Shown: positions 1 to 8,743, numbered from the stretch's first letter. The stretch: 53,529 nucleotides of DNA from Dorea_A sp016295505 (GCF_039832105.1 NZ_JBDOHS010000018.1:1-53529); one strand, 5' to 3'. Program-made: numbers and translations. Notes: generated from the sequence alone by a model not told the origin.

Positions 1-182
1 CGCCCCATATCTGATGATTTATGTCAATTCAGAAACCATTCTGAATAATGACCGTTTTTTCTCTCCTTATATGAGGAGAGTTATCCACATCATAGAAAAA
101 AATCATTTAACAATTACCTAATTCCCTTCTGATTATCGATCTCTGCCGTTCACATTCTTTCGGATATATGGCAATTCAAGAC
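1..182. other. AT-rich intergenic region with two hairpins and a DnaA-box-like 9-mer
   Basis: No convincing gene is seen. There is a perfect dyad at 27-46 (8-bp arms ATTCAGAA/TTCTGAAT around ACCA) and another at 61-80 (CTCTCCT/AGGAGAG around TATATG). TTATCCACA at 81-89 matches the DnaA box consensus, but it is a single copy and so weak evidence for an origin. The stretch lies between the terminator of the small membrane gene and the window edge. Confidence 0.5.
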
Positions 183-234
183 AAAAGCAGGTCAGATGAC
201 CATCCCATACCAGATACGGTTCCAACCTGCTTTT
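183..234 (-). terminator. Rho-independent terminator of the acidic-tailed membrane protein gene
   Basis: Perfect 10-bp arms AAAAGCAGGT (183-192) and ACCTGCTTTT (225-234) flank a 32-nt loop. On the minus strand the stem ends in a T run just after the stop codon at 267. The A-rich opposite flank would let it work in both directions. Confidence 0.75.
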
Positions 235-266
235 ATTCATGCATATTCAATTCTTTTCTTTACGAA

Positions 267-512
267 TTAAGCCTGGTCATCCTCGCTGAAGAAATCGTCG
301 TCGAAATCATCATCAAAATCATCTTCGAAGTCTTCCAGATAATCCGGTGTAAAGAAACAATATACGGCATAAGCAATACCTGCAACTGCTGCAATCGCAC
401 CTACAATAGCGAGAATCCAGAGAACGGTCTTTCCGTGCTTATCCTCTTCCTCTCTTTTGCTCATTAATTCACTCAGCTTTGATGCTGCAATAATATCCTC
501 TACCTTACTCAT
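267..512 (-). CDS. Small single-pass membrane protein with acidic FDDD-repeat tail
   Basis: This 81-residue protein has a charged N-terminus (residues 1-27) and one membrane segment at about 28-53. Its C-terminal tail is almost only Asp, Glu and Phe in repeats such as DDFDDDFDDDFF. The ATG at 512 follows AAAGGATGTGG, a fair ribosome site. Such small acidic-tailed proteins occur in Lachnospiraceae without a known function. The topology is probably N-in, with the acidic tail outside or at the membrane surface. It may share a transcript with nothing else, because a promoter lies before it and a terminator after it. Confidence 0.75.
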   Translation of the reverse strand: MSKVEDIIAASKLSELMSKREEEDKHGKTVLWILAIVGAIAAVAGIAYAVYCFFTPDYLEDFEDDFDDDFDDDFFSEDDQA

Positions 513-560
513 GCTTCCACATCCTTTCTAATGCTCTCCGGCAATTCAATTATTGGTCTT

Positions 561-590
561 ATTATACCATCAACCCGGTCGGATTACTAC
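561..590 (-). promoter_or_regulatory. Extended -10 promoter before the small membrane protein gene
   Basis: On the minus strand TATAAT (566-561) is preceded by TGG, giving an extended -10 element, with only a weak -35 (TAGTAA) 17 bp upstream. Transcription would start near 555, about 40 nt before the ATG at 512. Confidence 0.5.
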
Positions 591-626
591 AATTTTAATC
601 AAAAAAACTATCCTTTTATTCCACTT

Positions 627-2861
627 TTATATCTTCTGCAGTCTGGCAAATGCTGCAAACATCTTCTTGGTTCCGGGGCCGTCAAAGTCAACCGTCACCT
701 CATAATCTCTGCCGCCTTCCACAACTGCCAGGACCGTTCCTTCCCCAAACTTGATATGGCGCACACGGTCTCCCACGCCGTAGTCCAGTTTTCCTCCCTT
801 CGGTGTTCCAAAACTCTGTGTCGGCTTCACTGCTGTAAATGCTTTTGCACGGAAAGCTTCTCTTGCCTGCACATAAGCTGCCTTTTTCACTTCTTCCTCT
901 TTTTCTTTCTGAAATACAGCACCTGTTGACAGAAGTTCCATCGGAACTTCTTTTAAGAAGCGGGACATCTTGTTATACTGTGTCTCTCCGCGCACCATTC
1001 TCCGCCTTGCGCAGGTCATTGTCAGTTCTTTTTCAGCTCTTGTGATTCCCACATAACATAAGCGCCGCTCTTCTTCCAGTTCTTCCGGATCATCTGCCGT
1101 GATCGTCATATAACTCGGAAACAGTCCGTCTTCCATACCCGCCAGATACACATGCGGAAATTCGAGTCCCTTTGCACTGTGAAGCGTCATCAGCACCACA
1201 TAATCCGAATCTTCATCCAGACTGTCAATGTCAGCCACAAGCGCCACTTCCTCCAGGAAACCGCTTAAGGTTGCCGGTTCATTCTGATCCTCACACATCT
1301 CCTCATAGGCCGCGATCTTACTTCGAAGCTCATCGATGTTCTCAATCCGGCTCTGTGATTCTTCCGGGTCTCCTTCTCCCAGCAGAGACTCTACATATCC
1401 GGTCTCTTCGATGATCTCCTGCATCAGATCCGAGATACTAAGATCCTTTGCATCTGCCTTAAAATGCTCGATCAAAGCCACAAACGACTCAAGTTTTGAG
1501 ACACCTCTTCCGATATTCGGAATCAGATCTGCCCCTTGCAGAGCTTCATAAAATCCCAGTTCCCTGGAAGCTGCATATTCCTGCACCCGGTTGATACTGG
1601 TCAGTCCGATTCCACGCTTCGGAACATTGATAATTCTCCGGACAGCCAGATCATCCTTGCCGTTATCCACCGTTTTCAGATAGGACAGCAGATCCTTGAT
1701 CTCCCGTCTGGCATAGAAGTTGATTCCTCCTACAATCTTATATGGAATGTTGGCCGTCACAAACTTTTCTTCAAACATACGGGACTGCGCATTGGTGCGA
1801 TACAAAATAGCATGGTCATGATAAGATCCGTCTCCCTGATCCACATGATCCCGGATATCCTCCGCTATGTACTCCGCCTCATCATACGCCGTGTCAAACT
1901 GACGAAACTGTATCTTATCCCCTTCCCCGTTATCGGTCCAGAGTGTCTTATCTTTTCTCCCCCGGTTATTACGGATCACTGCATTGGCAGCGTTCAAAAT
2001 ATTGCCGGTGGATCGGTAGTTCTGTTCCAGTTTGATCACCTTTGCATCTTCAAATTCCTGCTCAAAATTGAGAATATTTTTGATATTGGCTCCCCGGAAT
2101 TTATAGATCGACTGGTCATCATCACCAACCACACACAGGTTCCGGTATCTGGAAGCCAGCAGCTGAATCAGGCGGAACTGTACCGTATTAGTATCCTGAT
2201 ACTCATCTACCATGATATATCGAAAGCGTTCCTGATAATACTCCAGAACATCCTTCTGTGTCTGGAATAACTGAACCGTTTTCACCAGAAGATCATCAAA
2301 GTCCAGAGCATTATTGGCCTTCAGCTGTTTTTCGTATTCTTCATACACTTCTGCGATCTTTCGCCTGCTGTAATCCCCTTCCGCCTGCAGGCGAAACTCC
2401 TCCGACGTAATCAGCTCTTCTTTGGCATGAGAAATGGCCGCCATCAGAGCCCGTTCTTTATAGATCTTCGTATCTACCTGAAGAAGCTTACATACATCTT
2501 TCATCAATATCTTCTGATCGTCTGTATCATAGATCGTAAAATTCGTATCGTACCCAAGAAGGCCGATATGTCTTCTCAGAATCCTCACACACATGGAGTG
2601 AAATGTACTGACCCAGATACTTTCAGAACCATATCCTACCAGACGGTCCACTCGTTCCCTCATCTCTCCGGCAGCCTTGTTGGTAAATGTTATTGCAAGA
2701 ATGTTCCACGGATTGATGCCTCTTTCTTCGATCAGATACGCGATACGGTGTGTCAGTACACGGGTTTTTCCTGATCCCGCTCCCGCAAGTATCAGAAGCG
2801 GTCCTTCCGTATGAAGCACCGCCTCTTTCTGCTGTTCATTTAATGTGTCATATATGCTCAA
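627..2861 (-). CDS. pcrA: ATP-dependent DNA helicase PcrA (UvrD/Rep family, SF1A)
   Basis: This 744-residue helicase unwinds DNA 3' to 5' in repair and in replication-conflict resolution. Walker A GAGSGKT is at residues 27-33 and the DEYQDT Walker B is near residue 218. Motif V/VI residues (MTLHSAKGLEF and YVGITRAEKEL) follow near 560-605. The end, about 694-744, is the Tudor-like tail typical of PcrA (GDRVRHIKFGEGTV), which binds RNA polymerase in the family. The length is normal. The start is TTG at 2861, preceded by AAAGGAAAC; no upstream ATG fits. The downstream neighbour is the acidic-tailed membrane protein, with its own promoter between. Confidence 0.97.
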   Translation of the reverse strand: MSIYDTLNEQQKEAVLHTEGPLLILAGAGSGKTRVLTHRIAYLIEERGINPWNILAITFTNKAAGEMRERVDRLVGYGSESIWVSTFHSMCVRILRRHIGLLGYDTNFTIYDTDDQKILMKDVCKLLQVDTKIYKERALMAAISHAKEELITSEEFRLQAEGDYSRRKIAEVYEEYEKQLKANNALDFDDLLVKTVQLFQTQKDVLEYYQERFRYIMVDEYQDTNTVQFRLIQLLASRYRNLCVVGDDDQSIYKFRGANIKNILNFEQEFEDAKVIKLEQNYRSTGNILNAANAVIRNNRGRKDKTLWTDNGEGDKIQFRQFDTAYDEAEYIAEDIRDHVDQGDGSYHDHAILYRTNAQSRMFEEKFVTANIPYKIVGGINFYARREIKDLLSYLKTVDNGKDDLAVRRIINVPKRGIGLTSINRVQEYAASRELGFYEALQGADLIPNIGRGVSKLESFVALIEHFKADAKDLSISDLMQEIIEETGYVESLLGEGDPEESQSRIENIDELRSKIAAYEEMCEDQNEPATLSGFLEEVALVADIDSLDEDSDYVVLMTLHSAKGLEFPHVYLAGMEDGLFPSYMTITADDPEELEEERRLCYVGITRAEKELTMTCARRRMVRGETQYNKMSRFLKEVPMELLSTGAVFQKEKEEEVKKAAYVQAREAFRAKAFTAVKPTQSFGTPKGGKLDYGVGDRVRHIKFGEGTVLAVVEGGRDYEVTVDFDGPGTKKMFAAFARLQKI

Positions 2862-2894
2862 TCTTTTTGTTTCCTTTCTGTATCTATACCTTTT

Positions 2895-3284
2895 CTATTC
2901 CTGTTCCCTGTTCTTTTCTGTCATATAACGGTGTTCCTTTGCAATCTCTTCCTGCAGCTCCAGAGATGTCCAGCTTCTGTTGTTCGGTGTGACCATGGCT
3001 TTCAGATCCACCTTCACTCCCTCTTTTCGCATCAGGAACAATGCTTTATCCAGCATTTCCTCCGTTGCCGCATTCATGACGAGCATCTCCGTATCAAATC
3101 CAGCGCCTTCATAATCAGCAGACACTTCTTTTTCTTCATCCATTCCAACCAATATTCCAATCGGCTTCAGGTACTCCTTCTTTTCCACATGGCGGACTCT
3201 ATATCCCAGATATCCAAAGATCATAGTGACCTTTTTCCCTTTTTTGGTGCCCTTCAGGTTATAACATAATACTGTCGATTTCAT
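2895..3284 (-). CDS. DUF3783 domain-containing protein
   Basis: From the ATG at 3284 this gives 129 residues. It opens MKSTVLCYNLKGTKKGKKV and ends in a charged helix. The pattern (a short N-terminal strand with YNL, then a central region ending KVDLKAMVTPNNRSWT) fits the DUF3783 family, whose function is unknown. A longer reading from 3338 exists, but the ATG at 3284 follows AAAAGGGGATATC, a better ribosome site, and begins at the conserved part. The gene sits 33 nt upstream of pcrA and probably shares its transcript. Confidence 0.85.
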   Translation of the reverse strand: MKSTVLCYNLKGTKKGKKVTMIFGYLGYRVRHVEKKEYLKPIGILVGMDEEKEVSADYEGAGFDTEMLVMNAATEEMLDKALFLMRKEGVKVDLKAMVTPNNRSWTSLELQEEIAKEHRYMTEKNREQE

Positions 3285-3371
3285 CTCAGATATCCCCTTT
3301 TTTTTCGAATGTCTGTTTCCATTATAGTTGCTTTTCACCTGTCGCGCAATATAGATTTTCGGTTCCTGCAG

Positions 3372-3427
3372 TGAAAAAAGCAGGACTGTTGCAATATCTA
3401 TGTATTACAACAGTCCCGCTTTTTTCA
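3372..3427 (-). terminator. Terminator of the ABC exporter operon (GGACTGTTGC palindrome family)
   Basis: The arms are AAAAAAGCaGGACTGTTG (from 3374) and CAACAGTCCcGCTTTTTT (to 3425), with one internal mismatch and a loop of about 16 nt. It abuts the TGA stop of the 634-residue ABC protein. A-runs and T-runs on both sides suggest bidirectional termination. The core is shared with hairpins near 13582, 21630 and 29486. Confidence 0.85.
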
Positions 3428-5329
3428 TGCGCTAATCGCATTTCCTGTATACAGATGGTAGTATCTTCCCTTCTCCTCGATCAGTTGTTCATGTGTTCCC
3501 CGTTCAATGATTCTTCCCTGCTCCAAAACCATGATACAGTCAGAATTTCGTACAGTTGACAGGCGGTGCGCAATAACGAATGTGGTTCTTCCGTGCATCA
3601 GCTTATCCATACCTTCCTGCACGATACGTTCGGTTCTGGTGTCAATAGAACTTGTCGCTTCATCCAGAATCAGTACCGGAGGATCTGCAATTGCCGCACG
3701 CGCAATTGCCAGGAGCTGTCTCTGTCCCTGACTTAAGTTAGCCCCGTCTCCTGTCAGCATCGTATCATATCCATTAGGGAGCCTCCGGATAAATCCGTCC
3801 GCATTAGCCAGTTTTGCTGCTGCCTCCACCTCTTCATCGGTGGCATCCAGCTTGCCGAACCGGATATTCTCCTTCACGGTTCCGGTGAACAGATGTGTAT
3901 CCTGCAGTACAATTCCAAGAGATCGTCTCAGATCTCCCTTCTTGATCTTATTGATATTGATTCCGTCATAACGGATCTTTCCATCCTGAATATCATAAAA
4001 CCGATTGATCAGATTGGTAATCGTCGTCTTTCCGGCTCCGGTGGAACCAACAAAAGCAATCTTCTGTCCCGGCTCTGCATACAGTTTTACATCATGCAGT
4101 ACGATCTTATCCGGATCGTATCCAAAGTCAACCCCGTTAAAGACTACATCCCCCTTCACTTCCACATAATCTACGCTTCCATCTGCCTGATGTCTGTGTT
4201 TCCACGCCCACCTTCCGGTTCTTTCAGGACACTCTGTCAGTTGCCCGTTCACTTCTTTTGCATTGACCAGAGTCACATACCCCTGATCCTCTTCCACTTC
4301 TTCATCCATCAGGCGGAAGATTCTGTCCGCACCGGCCATAGCCATGACGATCGAGTTCAGCTGCATGCTGACCTGATTGATCGGCATGCTGAAGCTCTTA
4401 TTAAAGGTCAGAAAGCTTGCAAGTCCGCCGAGTGTAAAACCTCCGATATGATTCAGCGCAAGTGCCCCTCCGACAATCGCACACACAACATAGCTGATAT
4501 TTCCGATCTGTGCATTGATCGGCCCCAGAATATTGGCATAAGTATTCGCTCTGTCCGCACTGATATACAACTGATCATTCAGTTCTTCAAAAGCCTTTTT
4601 ATTCTCTTCTTCATGGCAGAATACTTTAACTACCTTCTGCCCATTCATCATTTCTTCAATGTATCCATTCACAGCTCCCAGATTCTTCTGCTGCTGCAGG
4701 AAATATTTTCCGCTTAATCCCGCCGCTTTTTTCGAACAGAACACCATGATACCCACCATACATAGCGTAACTATGGTCAGTGGAATATTCAGGATTAACA
4801 TACTGACAAACACACTCACAATTGTAATCACACTGCTGATCAGCTGCGGGATACTCTGACTGATCATCTGCCGGATCGTATCAATATCATTCGTATAGAC
4901 AGACATGATATCACCATGCGCATGTGTATCAAAGTAGCGGATCGGAAGCTTTTCCATATGGGCGAATAATTCATTTCGCAGATTCCGGAGCGTTCCCTGT
5001 GTCACATTTACCATAATCCGATTATATGAATAGGTTGCAAGCACACCGATTGCATAGAACGCTGCCACTTTTACAATTGCATGGGCAAGCGGCGAAAAAT
5101 CCGGATGATCCGTAAGAAGAAATGGAGTAATATATTCATCGATCAGATTTTTGGTAAACATGGTTCCCTGTACATTGGCTATAACACTGAGAATAATCAG
5201 GAGCACAACAGATATACACCGGAATTTATAATACTGAAGTACATACTTCATCAAACGTACAAACAATTTCCCAGGATTTTTCACCTGCGATTTCACACCT
5301 CGGGGTGTACGATTCATCGGTCCTGCCAT
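3425..5329 (-). CDS. Heterodimeric ABC exporter, subunit with the consensus catalytic site
   Basis: 634 residues: six membrane helices (about 35-330), then a nucleotide-binding domain. Walker A GSTGAGKT is near residue 428, the signature LSQGQ near 531, and LILDEATSSID near 550 has the catalytic Glu. The switch His is in VIAHRLSTV. About 50 extra residues (roughly 348-400) join the membrane domain to the ATPase. Its partner, 2 nt upstream, carries a degenerate site, as in BmrCD/TM287-288-type pairs, which export drugs, lipids or peptides. A MarR regulator leads the operon, so multidrug or stress-inducible export is likely. The substrate cannot be read from the sequence. Confidence 0.93.
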   Translation of the reverse strand: MAGPMNRTPRGVKSQVKNPGKLFVRLMKYVLQYYKFRCISVVLLIILSVIANVQGTMFTKNLIDEYITPFLLTDHPDFSPLAHAIVKVAAFYAIGVLATYSYNRIMVNVTQGTLRNLRNELFAHMEKLPIRYFDTHAHGDIMSVYTNDIDTIRQMISQSIPQLISSVITIVSVFVSMLILNIPLTIVTLCMVGIMVFCSKKAAGLSGKYFLQQQKNLGAVNGYIEEMMNGQKVVKVFCHEEENKKAFEELNDQLYISADRANTYANILGPINAQIGNISYVVCAIVGGALALNHIGGFTLGGLASFLTFNKSFSMPINQVSMQLNSIVMAMAGADRIFRLMDEEVEEDQGYVTLVNAKEVNGQLTECPERTGRWAWKHRHQADGSVDYVEVKGDVVFNGVDFGYDPDKIVLHDVKLYAEPGQKIAFVGSTGAGKTTITNLINRFYDIQDGKIRYDGININKIKKGDLRRSLGIVLQDTHLFTGTVKENIRFGKLDATDEEVEAAAKLANADGFIRRLPNGYDTMLTGDGANLSQGQRQLLAIARAAIADPPVLILDEATSSIDTRTERIVQEGMDKLMHGRTTFVIAHRLSTVRNSDCIMVLEQGRIIERGTHEQLIEEKGRYYHLYTGNAISA

Positions 5330-5331
5330 AA

Positions 5332-7080
5332 TTACTCACCTTCCTTCTCATCAAAATCTCCACCGCCCCTGGTCTGTGATTCATAGACCTCACGGTAGAT
5401 CTCATTGTGTTCCAGTAACTCCTCATGTGTTCCGAATCCATTGATTCTGCCTTCTTCCATTACAATAATGCGGTCTGCATACTGAACACTGGAGATTCTC
5501 TGCGCAATGATCAGCTTGGTCGTATCCGGGATCTCTTCCCTGAATGCTTTTCGAATCTTTGCATCCGTCGCCGTATCGACTGCACTGGTACTGTCATCCA
5601 GGATCAGGATCTTCGGTTTTTTCAAAAGTGCTCTCGCAATACAGAGTCTCTGCTTCTGTCCTCCGGAGACATTGGTTCCTCCCTGCTCGATATGTGTATC
5701 ATATCCATCCGGGAACCTCCGGATAAATTCATCTGCACAGGCCAGCCTGCAGGCTCTCATACACTCTTCATCCGTTGCATCCTTATCACCCCAGCGAAGA
5801 TTATCGAGAATACTTCCTGAGAACAGTACATTGTTCTGCAGGACAACGGACACCTGATTGCGAAGTGCTTCCATATCATATTCTCTGACATCTTTTCCTC
5901 CCACCAGGACCGCTCCTTTTGTCACATCATATAACCTGCTGATCAGATTCACCAGACTTGTCTTGGCACTTCCGGTTCCACCGATAATTCCGATCGTCTC
6001 ACCGGAAGAAATTGACAGATTAACATTCTTCAGCACCGGCTCTTCACTGTCTTTTTGATATGCAAAATCCACATCCCTGAATTCAATACTGCCATCAGCA
6101 ACTTCCATAACCGGATGTTCCGGATTGGTAAGATCGCAAGTCTCATTCAACACCTCTGAGATTCGACGTACGCTTGCAATACTCATGGTGATCATGACAA
6201 ATACCATGGACATCATCATCAGACTCATCAGAATATTCATACAATATGTAAGCAGACTCATTAATTCTCCGGTCGTCAGTGTAGAAGCTGTGATCATCTT
6301 CGCTCCGATCCAGCTGATCAGAAGGATACAGCTGTACACGGTAAACTGCATCAGTGGTGCATTGTATACGAGATTCGTCTCTGCCTTCACAAAGATGCGA
6401 TAGATATTCTCACTGGCCTTCTGAAACTTCGTAGTCTCCTGTTCTTCCCTGACATAGGCCTTTACCACACGAATGGCTGACACATTTTCCTGTACCGACG
6501 CGTTCAGATCATCATATTTTGGAAATGCCTGCTGAAAATACCTGGATGCATTCCACATAATCGTAAATAAGATGGTTCCCAGTACGATGACTGCAATCAG
6601 ATAGATCATCGCCAGCCTTCTGTTGATCGTAAATGCCATGAACATGGCACAGATCAGACTTGCCGGCGCTCTGGTAAACATACGCAGGATCATCTGATAT
6701 GCATTCTGGACATTCGTTACATCTGTCGTCAGACGTGTGACCAGACCTGCTGTACTGAATTTATCAATATTCGAAAATGAAAAGGTCTGGATGTGATTAA
6801 ACATTGCCTCTCTTAGATTTTTTGCCAGACCTGCCGATGCTTTTGCACCGAACTTTCCTCCCATCGCTCCTGCAAATAATCCAACTGTGGCAGCTACGAT
6901 CATAATCCCGCCGATCCTGTAAATATGACCAAGATCTCCTGCATTTACTCCATCGTCAATGATAGACGCCATAAGATAGGGAATAATCATCTCCATAATT
7001 ACTTCCAGAATCATAAACATCGGTGTTACTACAGATGCCCTTTTATACTCTTTCACTTCATTTAAAATCGCTCTAATCAT
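5332..7080 (-). CDS. Heterodimeric ABC exporter, subunit with a degenerate ATPase site
   Basis: 582 residues from the ATG at 7080, which follows GGAAGGAGGAACCTG. A reading from 7125 lacks such a site. Six membrane helices precede the ATPase domain. Walker A is GGTGSAKT near residue 365 and the signature VSGGQKQ is near 470. Walker B is LILDDSTSAVD, with Asp in place of the catalytic Glu, and the switch His is replaced by Gln (IIAQRISSV). These are the marks of the non-catalytic half of an asymmetric exporter. It overlaps the end of the MarR gene by 8 bp (ATGATTAG) and ends 2 nt before the catalytic subunit. Confidence 0.93.
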   Translation of the reverse strand: MIRAILNEVKEYKRASVVTPMFMILEVIMEMIIPYLMASIIDDGVNAGDLGHIYRIGGIMIVAATVGLFAGAMGGKFGAKASAGLAKNLREAMFNHIQTFSFSNIDKFSTAGLVTRLTTDVTNVQNAYQMILRMFTRAPASLICAMFMAFTINRRLAMIYLIAVIVLGTILFTIMWNASRYFQQAFPKYDDLNASVQENVSAIRVVKAYVREEQETTKFQKASENIYRIFVKAETNLVYNAPLMQFTVYSCILLISWIGAKMITASTLTTGELMSLLTYCMNILMSLMMMSMVFVMITMSIASVRRISEVLNETCDLTNPEHPVMEVADGSIEFRDVDFAYQKDSEEPVLKNVNLSISSGETIGIIGGTGSAKTSLVNLISRLYDVTKGAVLVGGKDVREYDMEALRNQVSVVLQNNVLFSGSILDNLRWGDKDATDEECMRACRLACADEFIRRFPDGYDTHIEQGGTNVSGGQKQRLCIARALLKKPKILILDDSTSAVDTATDAKIRKAFREEIPDTTKLIIAQRISSVQYADRIIVMEEGRINGFGTHEELLEHNEIYREVYESQTRGGGDFDEKEGE

Positions 7081-7552
7081 CAGGTTCCTCCTTCCCTTCG
7101 CCTTTCCCTGTATATTTCTCAACATTATCTGTAATTTTACGGATCACCTCATAAAATACCCGAAGCTCCTCCTCAGATATCCCATCAGTCAGTTCCTCTT
7201 CAATATGATCAATCATTTTTTCGATGGTTTCATGGCTTTCGATACCTTTTTCAGTCAGAAGCACCTTTTTCAGTCTTGCATCCGCTGCGACTGACTCACG
7301 CCTTACATATCCCTTTTTCTCCATCAGCTGAATCAGATTAGTCACCGTAGATCTTCTCACAGAGAACATCTTCTCTATATCCTTCTGATATACATCTTTC
7401 TCTCTGTTGTGATATAGATATCGTATGATCCATCCATGCATCATTGTAACCTCATCCAGTCCTGCCTCCTTTACACGCATCGTCAGATTTCTGGAAAGCT
7501 TACGGTCTAATCTGTGAATATCCGGTCCGATTCTTTTATCTTCCAGTTTCAT
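7073..7552 (-). CDS. MarR family transcriptional regulator
   Basis: 159 residues with the MarR winged-helix layout: N-terminal dimer helix, HTH at about 58-80 (QKDIEKMFSVRRSTVTNLIQ), and wing around YVRRESVAADARLKKVLLTEKG. Family members repress efflux operons and release DNA on binding small phenolics or other ligands. It is the first gene of the operon with the two ABC subunits, and its stop overlaps the next start. Two direct repeats of CTAACAATT just upstream are candidate operators, so autorepression of the exporter operon is the likely mode of control. Confidence 0.92.
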   Translation of the reverse strand: MKLEDKRIGPDIHRLDRKLSRNLTMRVKEAGLDEVTMMHGWIIRYLYHNREKDVYQKDIEKMFSVRRSTVTNLIQLMEKKGYVRRESVAADARLKKVLLTEKGIESHETIEKMIDHIEEELTDGISEEELRVFYEVIRKITDNVEKYTGKGEGKEEPDD

Positions 7553-7594
7553 ATCTCATCCTCTTTTCTCATCTTTCATCTATTACTCTTCTCA

Positions 7595-7657
7595 AATTGT
7601 TAGTAATCGAATTGTTAGCTTCCAAACATATTCTATCATGATATTATTGTCTGTCAA
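7595..7657 (-). promoter_or_regulatory. Promoter and candidate MarR operator of the exporter operon
   Basis: Reading the minus strand, TTGACA (7657-7652), a 16-bp spacer and TAGAAT (7635-7630) form a good sigma-A promoter. Just downstream lie two copies of CTAACAATT (7618-7610 and 7603-7595), 15 bp apart, covering the expected start site. This is a typical place for a repressor that controls its own gene. Confidence 0.6.
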
Positions 7658-7709
7658 GTAACATATGATAAAAACGTTCTCTCAATTACAGATCCAAGAA
7701 AAAAATCAC

Positions 7710-7738
7710 TTGTCATATAGTTTTAAAAACTATATAAT
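7710..7738 (+). promoter_or_regulatory. Promoter with embedded 21-bp palindrome before the DUF1836 gene
   Basis: TTGTCA (7710-7715), a 17-bp spacer and TATAAT (7733-7738) form a near-consensus promoter. A perfect palindrome with 10-bp arms (ATATAGTTTT/AAAACTATAT around one A, 7715-7735) fills the spacer and enters the -10. A dimer bound there would block polymerase. Confidence 0.7.
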
Positions 7739-7758
7739 AGTATCATTGAGGTGATTCT

Positions 7759-8385
7759 ATGACAATTGATACAAAAGACTTACTGAACAGCATATTATCC
7801 AGCATCTCCCGAATTGAATATGTGAAACCGAATGATATTCCAAATATAGAACTTTATATGGATCAGGTAACTACTTTTATGGAAAAAGAGCTCAGTTCTA
7901 CCAAACGTTATGAGGAAGATAAGATTCTGACCAAGACCATGATCAACAATTATGCAAAAAATAATCTTCTTCCGCCTCCGGTAAAGAAAAAGTATTCGAA
8001 AGAACATGTTCTGGTCATGATATTTATCTATTATTTTAAGAATTTTCTTTCTATAAAAGATATCGAAACCATGCTGGATCCTATTACTAAAAAGTATTTT
8101 GATAACGAAAAGGATTTTTCTATCACATCTATCTATGAAGAGGTGTGTGAACTTGAGAAATCCAGAATTCCTGAATTTCAAAAAGAAATTATCCGTTCCT
8201 ACAATTCTGCGCACAAATGTTTTGAAGATGCTCCGGAGGAAGAACGTGATGAACTTCAGCTCTTTGCATTTATCTGCAATCTGAGTTTTGATATCTATGT
8301 AAAAAAACAGATCGTGGAAAAGCTGCTGGACAGTCAGCTTGCATCCTCTGATACGGATAATAACGGCACAAAGAAAAAGAAATAA
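7759..8385 (+). CDS. DUF1836 domain-containing protein, putative HTH regulator
   Basis: 208 residues. The first 110 or so match the DUF1836 family: a predicted MerR-like HTH segment (KTMINNYAKNNLLPPPVKKKYSKEHVLVMIFIYYFKNFLSIKDIETML, spread over about 54-102). The rest is helical and charged and ends in a Lys run. Functions in this family are undefined, but a DNA-binding role is generally supposed. The ATG follows GAGGTGATTCT. The promoter carries a perfect palindrome, so autoregulation is plausible. The 3' end of the gene forms the left arm of a bidirectional terminator. Confidence 0.85.
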   Translation: MTIDTKDLLNSILSSISRIEYVKPNDIPNIELYMDQVTTFMEKELSSTKRYEEDKILTKTMINNYAKNNLLPPPVKKKYSKEHVLVMIFIYYFKNFLSIKDIETMLDPITKKYFDNEKDFSITSIYEEVCELEKSRIPEFQKEIIRSYNSAHKCFEDAPEEERDELQLFAFICNLSFDIYVKKQIVEKLLDSQLASSDTDNNGTKKKK

Positions 8386-8407
8386 GGCGATGCCTTATTT
8401 CTTTTTT
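8374..8407. terminator. Bidirectional terminator between the convergent DUF1836 and yerC genes
   Basis: Perfect 15-bp arms AAAAAGAAATAAGGC (8374-8388) and GCCTTATTTCTTTTT (8392-8406) around GAT. The A-run and T-run serve both strands. The left arm overlaps the last codons and the stop of the DUF1836 gene. Confidence 0.9.
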
Positions 8408-8422
8408 ATTTATATACATATT

Positions 8423-8728
8423 CTATTGTTCATCTTCACTGTTCTTGTTGATTCGTGCGAATACCATGTCATATCCGTCATTTCCATAATTCAGAGAACG
8501 ATTTACCCTGCTGATGGTTGCTGTCGAAGCACCGGTCTTCTCTGCAATTTCAAGATAAGTCTTATGCTCTCTTAACATCTTTGCTACTTCGAATCTCTGT
8601 GATAATGAGAGCAACTCATTAATTGTACAGATATCCTCAAAAAATGTATAACATTCTTCTTTATTTTCCAGACTAAGTATGGCACTAAAAAGATAATCTA
8701 CTGCCTCAGTCCTGATTTTTTTACTCAT
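8423..8728 (-). CDS. YerC/YecD family TrpR-related regulator
   Basis: 101 residues from the ATG at 8728, which follows AAAGGAGATAGTGGT. A reading from 8809 would overlap the upstream gene and adds 27 unconserved residues. The protein has the all-helical TrpR-like fold, with an HTH at about 58-84 (YLEIAEKTGASTATISRVNRSL). YerC/YecD proteins are assigned to the TrpR superfamily by similarity; their target is not well established. The gene has its own promoter, with a dyad over the start site. It lies downstream of the YcdX-like phosphatase gene. Confidence 0.88.
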   Translation of the reverse strand: MSKKIRTEAVDYLFSAILSLENKEECYTFFEDICTINELLSLSQRFEVAKMLREHKTYLEIAEKTGASTATISRVNRSLNYGNDGYDMVFARINKNSEDEQ

Positions 8729-8743
8729 ACCACTATCTCCTTT

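Noticed and set aside
81..89. Perfect DnaA box TTATCCACA near the left edge
   Set aside because: Only one copy, with no dnaA, dnaN or cluster of boxes nearby, so an origin is not supported.
1536..2270. Long plus-strand ORF opposite pcrA (244 codons)
   Set aside because: It lies wholly antisense to a well-conserved helicase, has no ribosome site or recognisable domain, and mirrors the codon bias of the minus-strand gene.
3893..4717. Plus-strand ORF of 274 codons opposite the ABC exporter gene
   Set aside because: Antisense shadow of the ABC transporter frame; no family features, and its composition is explained by the reverse complement.
3425..7080. ABC pair as a siderophore or peptide bacteriocin exporter
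   Set aside because: No peptidase domain, biosynthesis genes or precursor peptide is near; a MarR regulator suggests general efflux instead.
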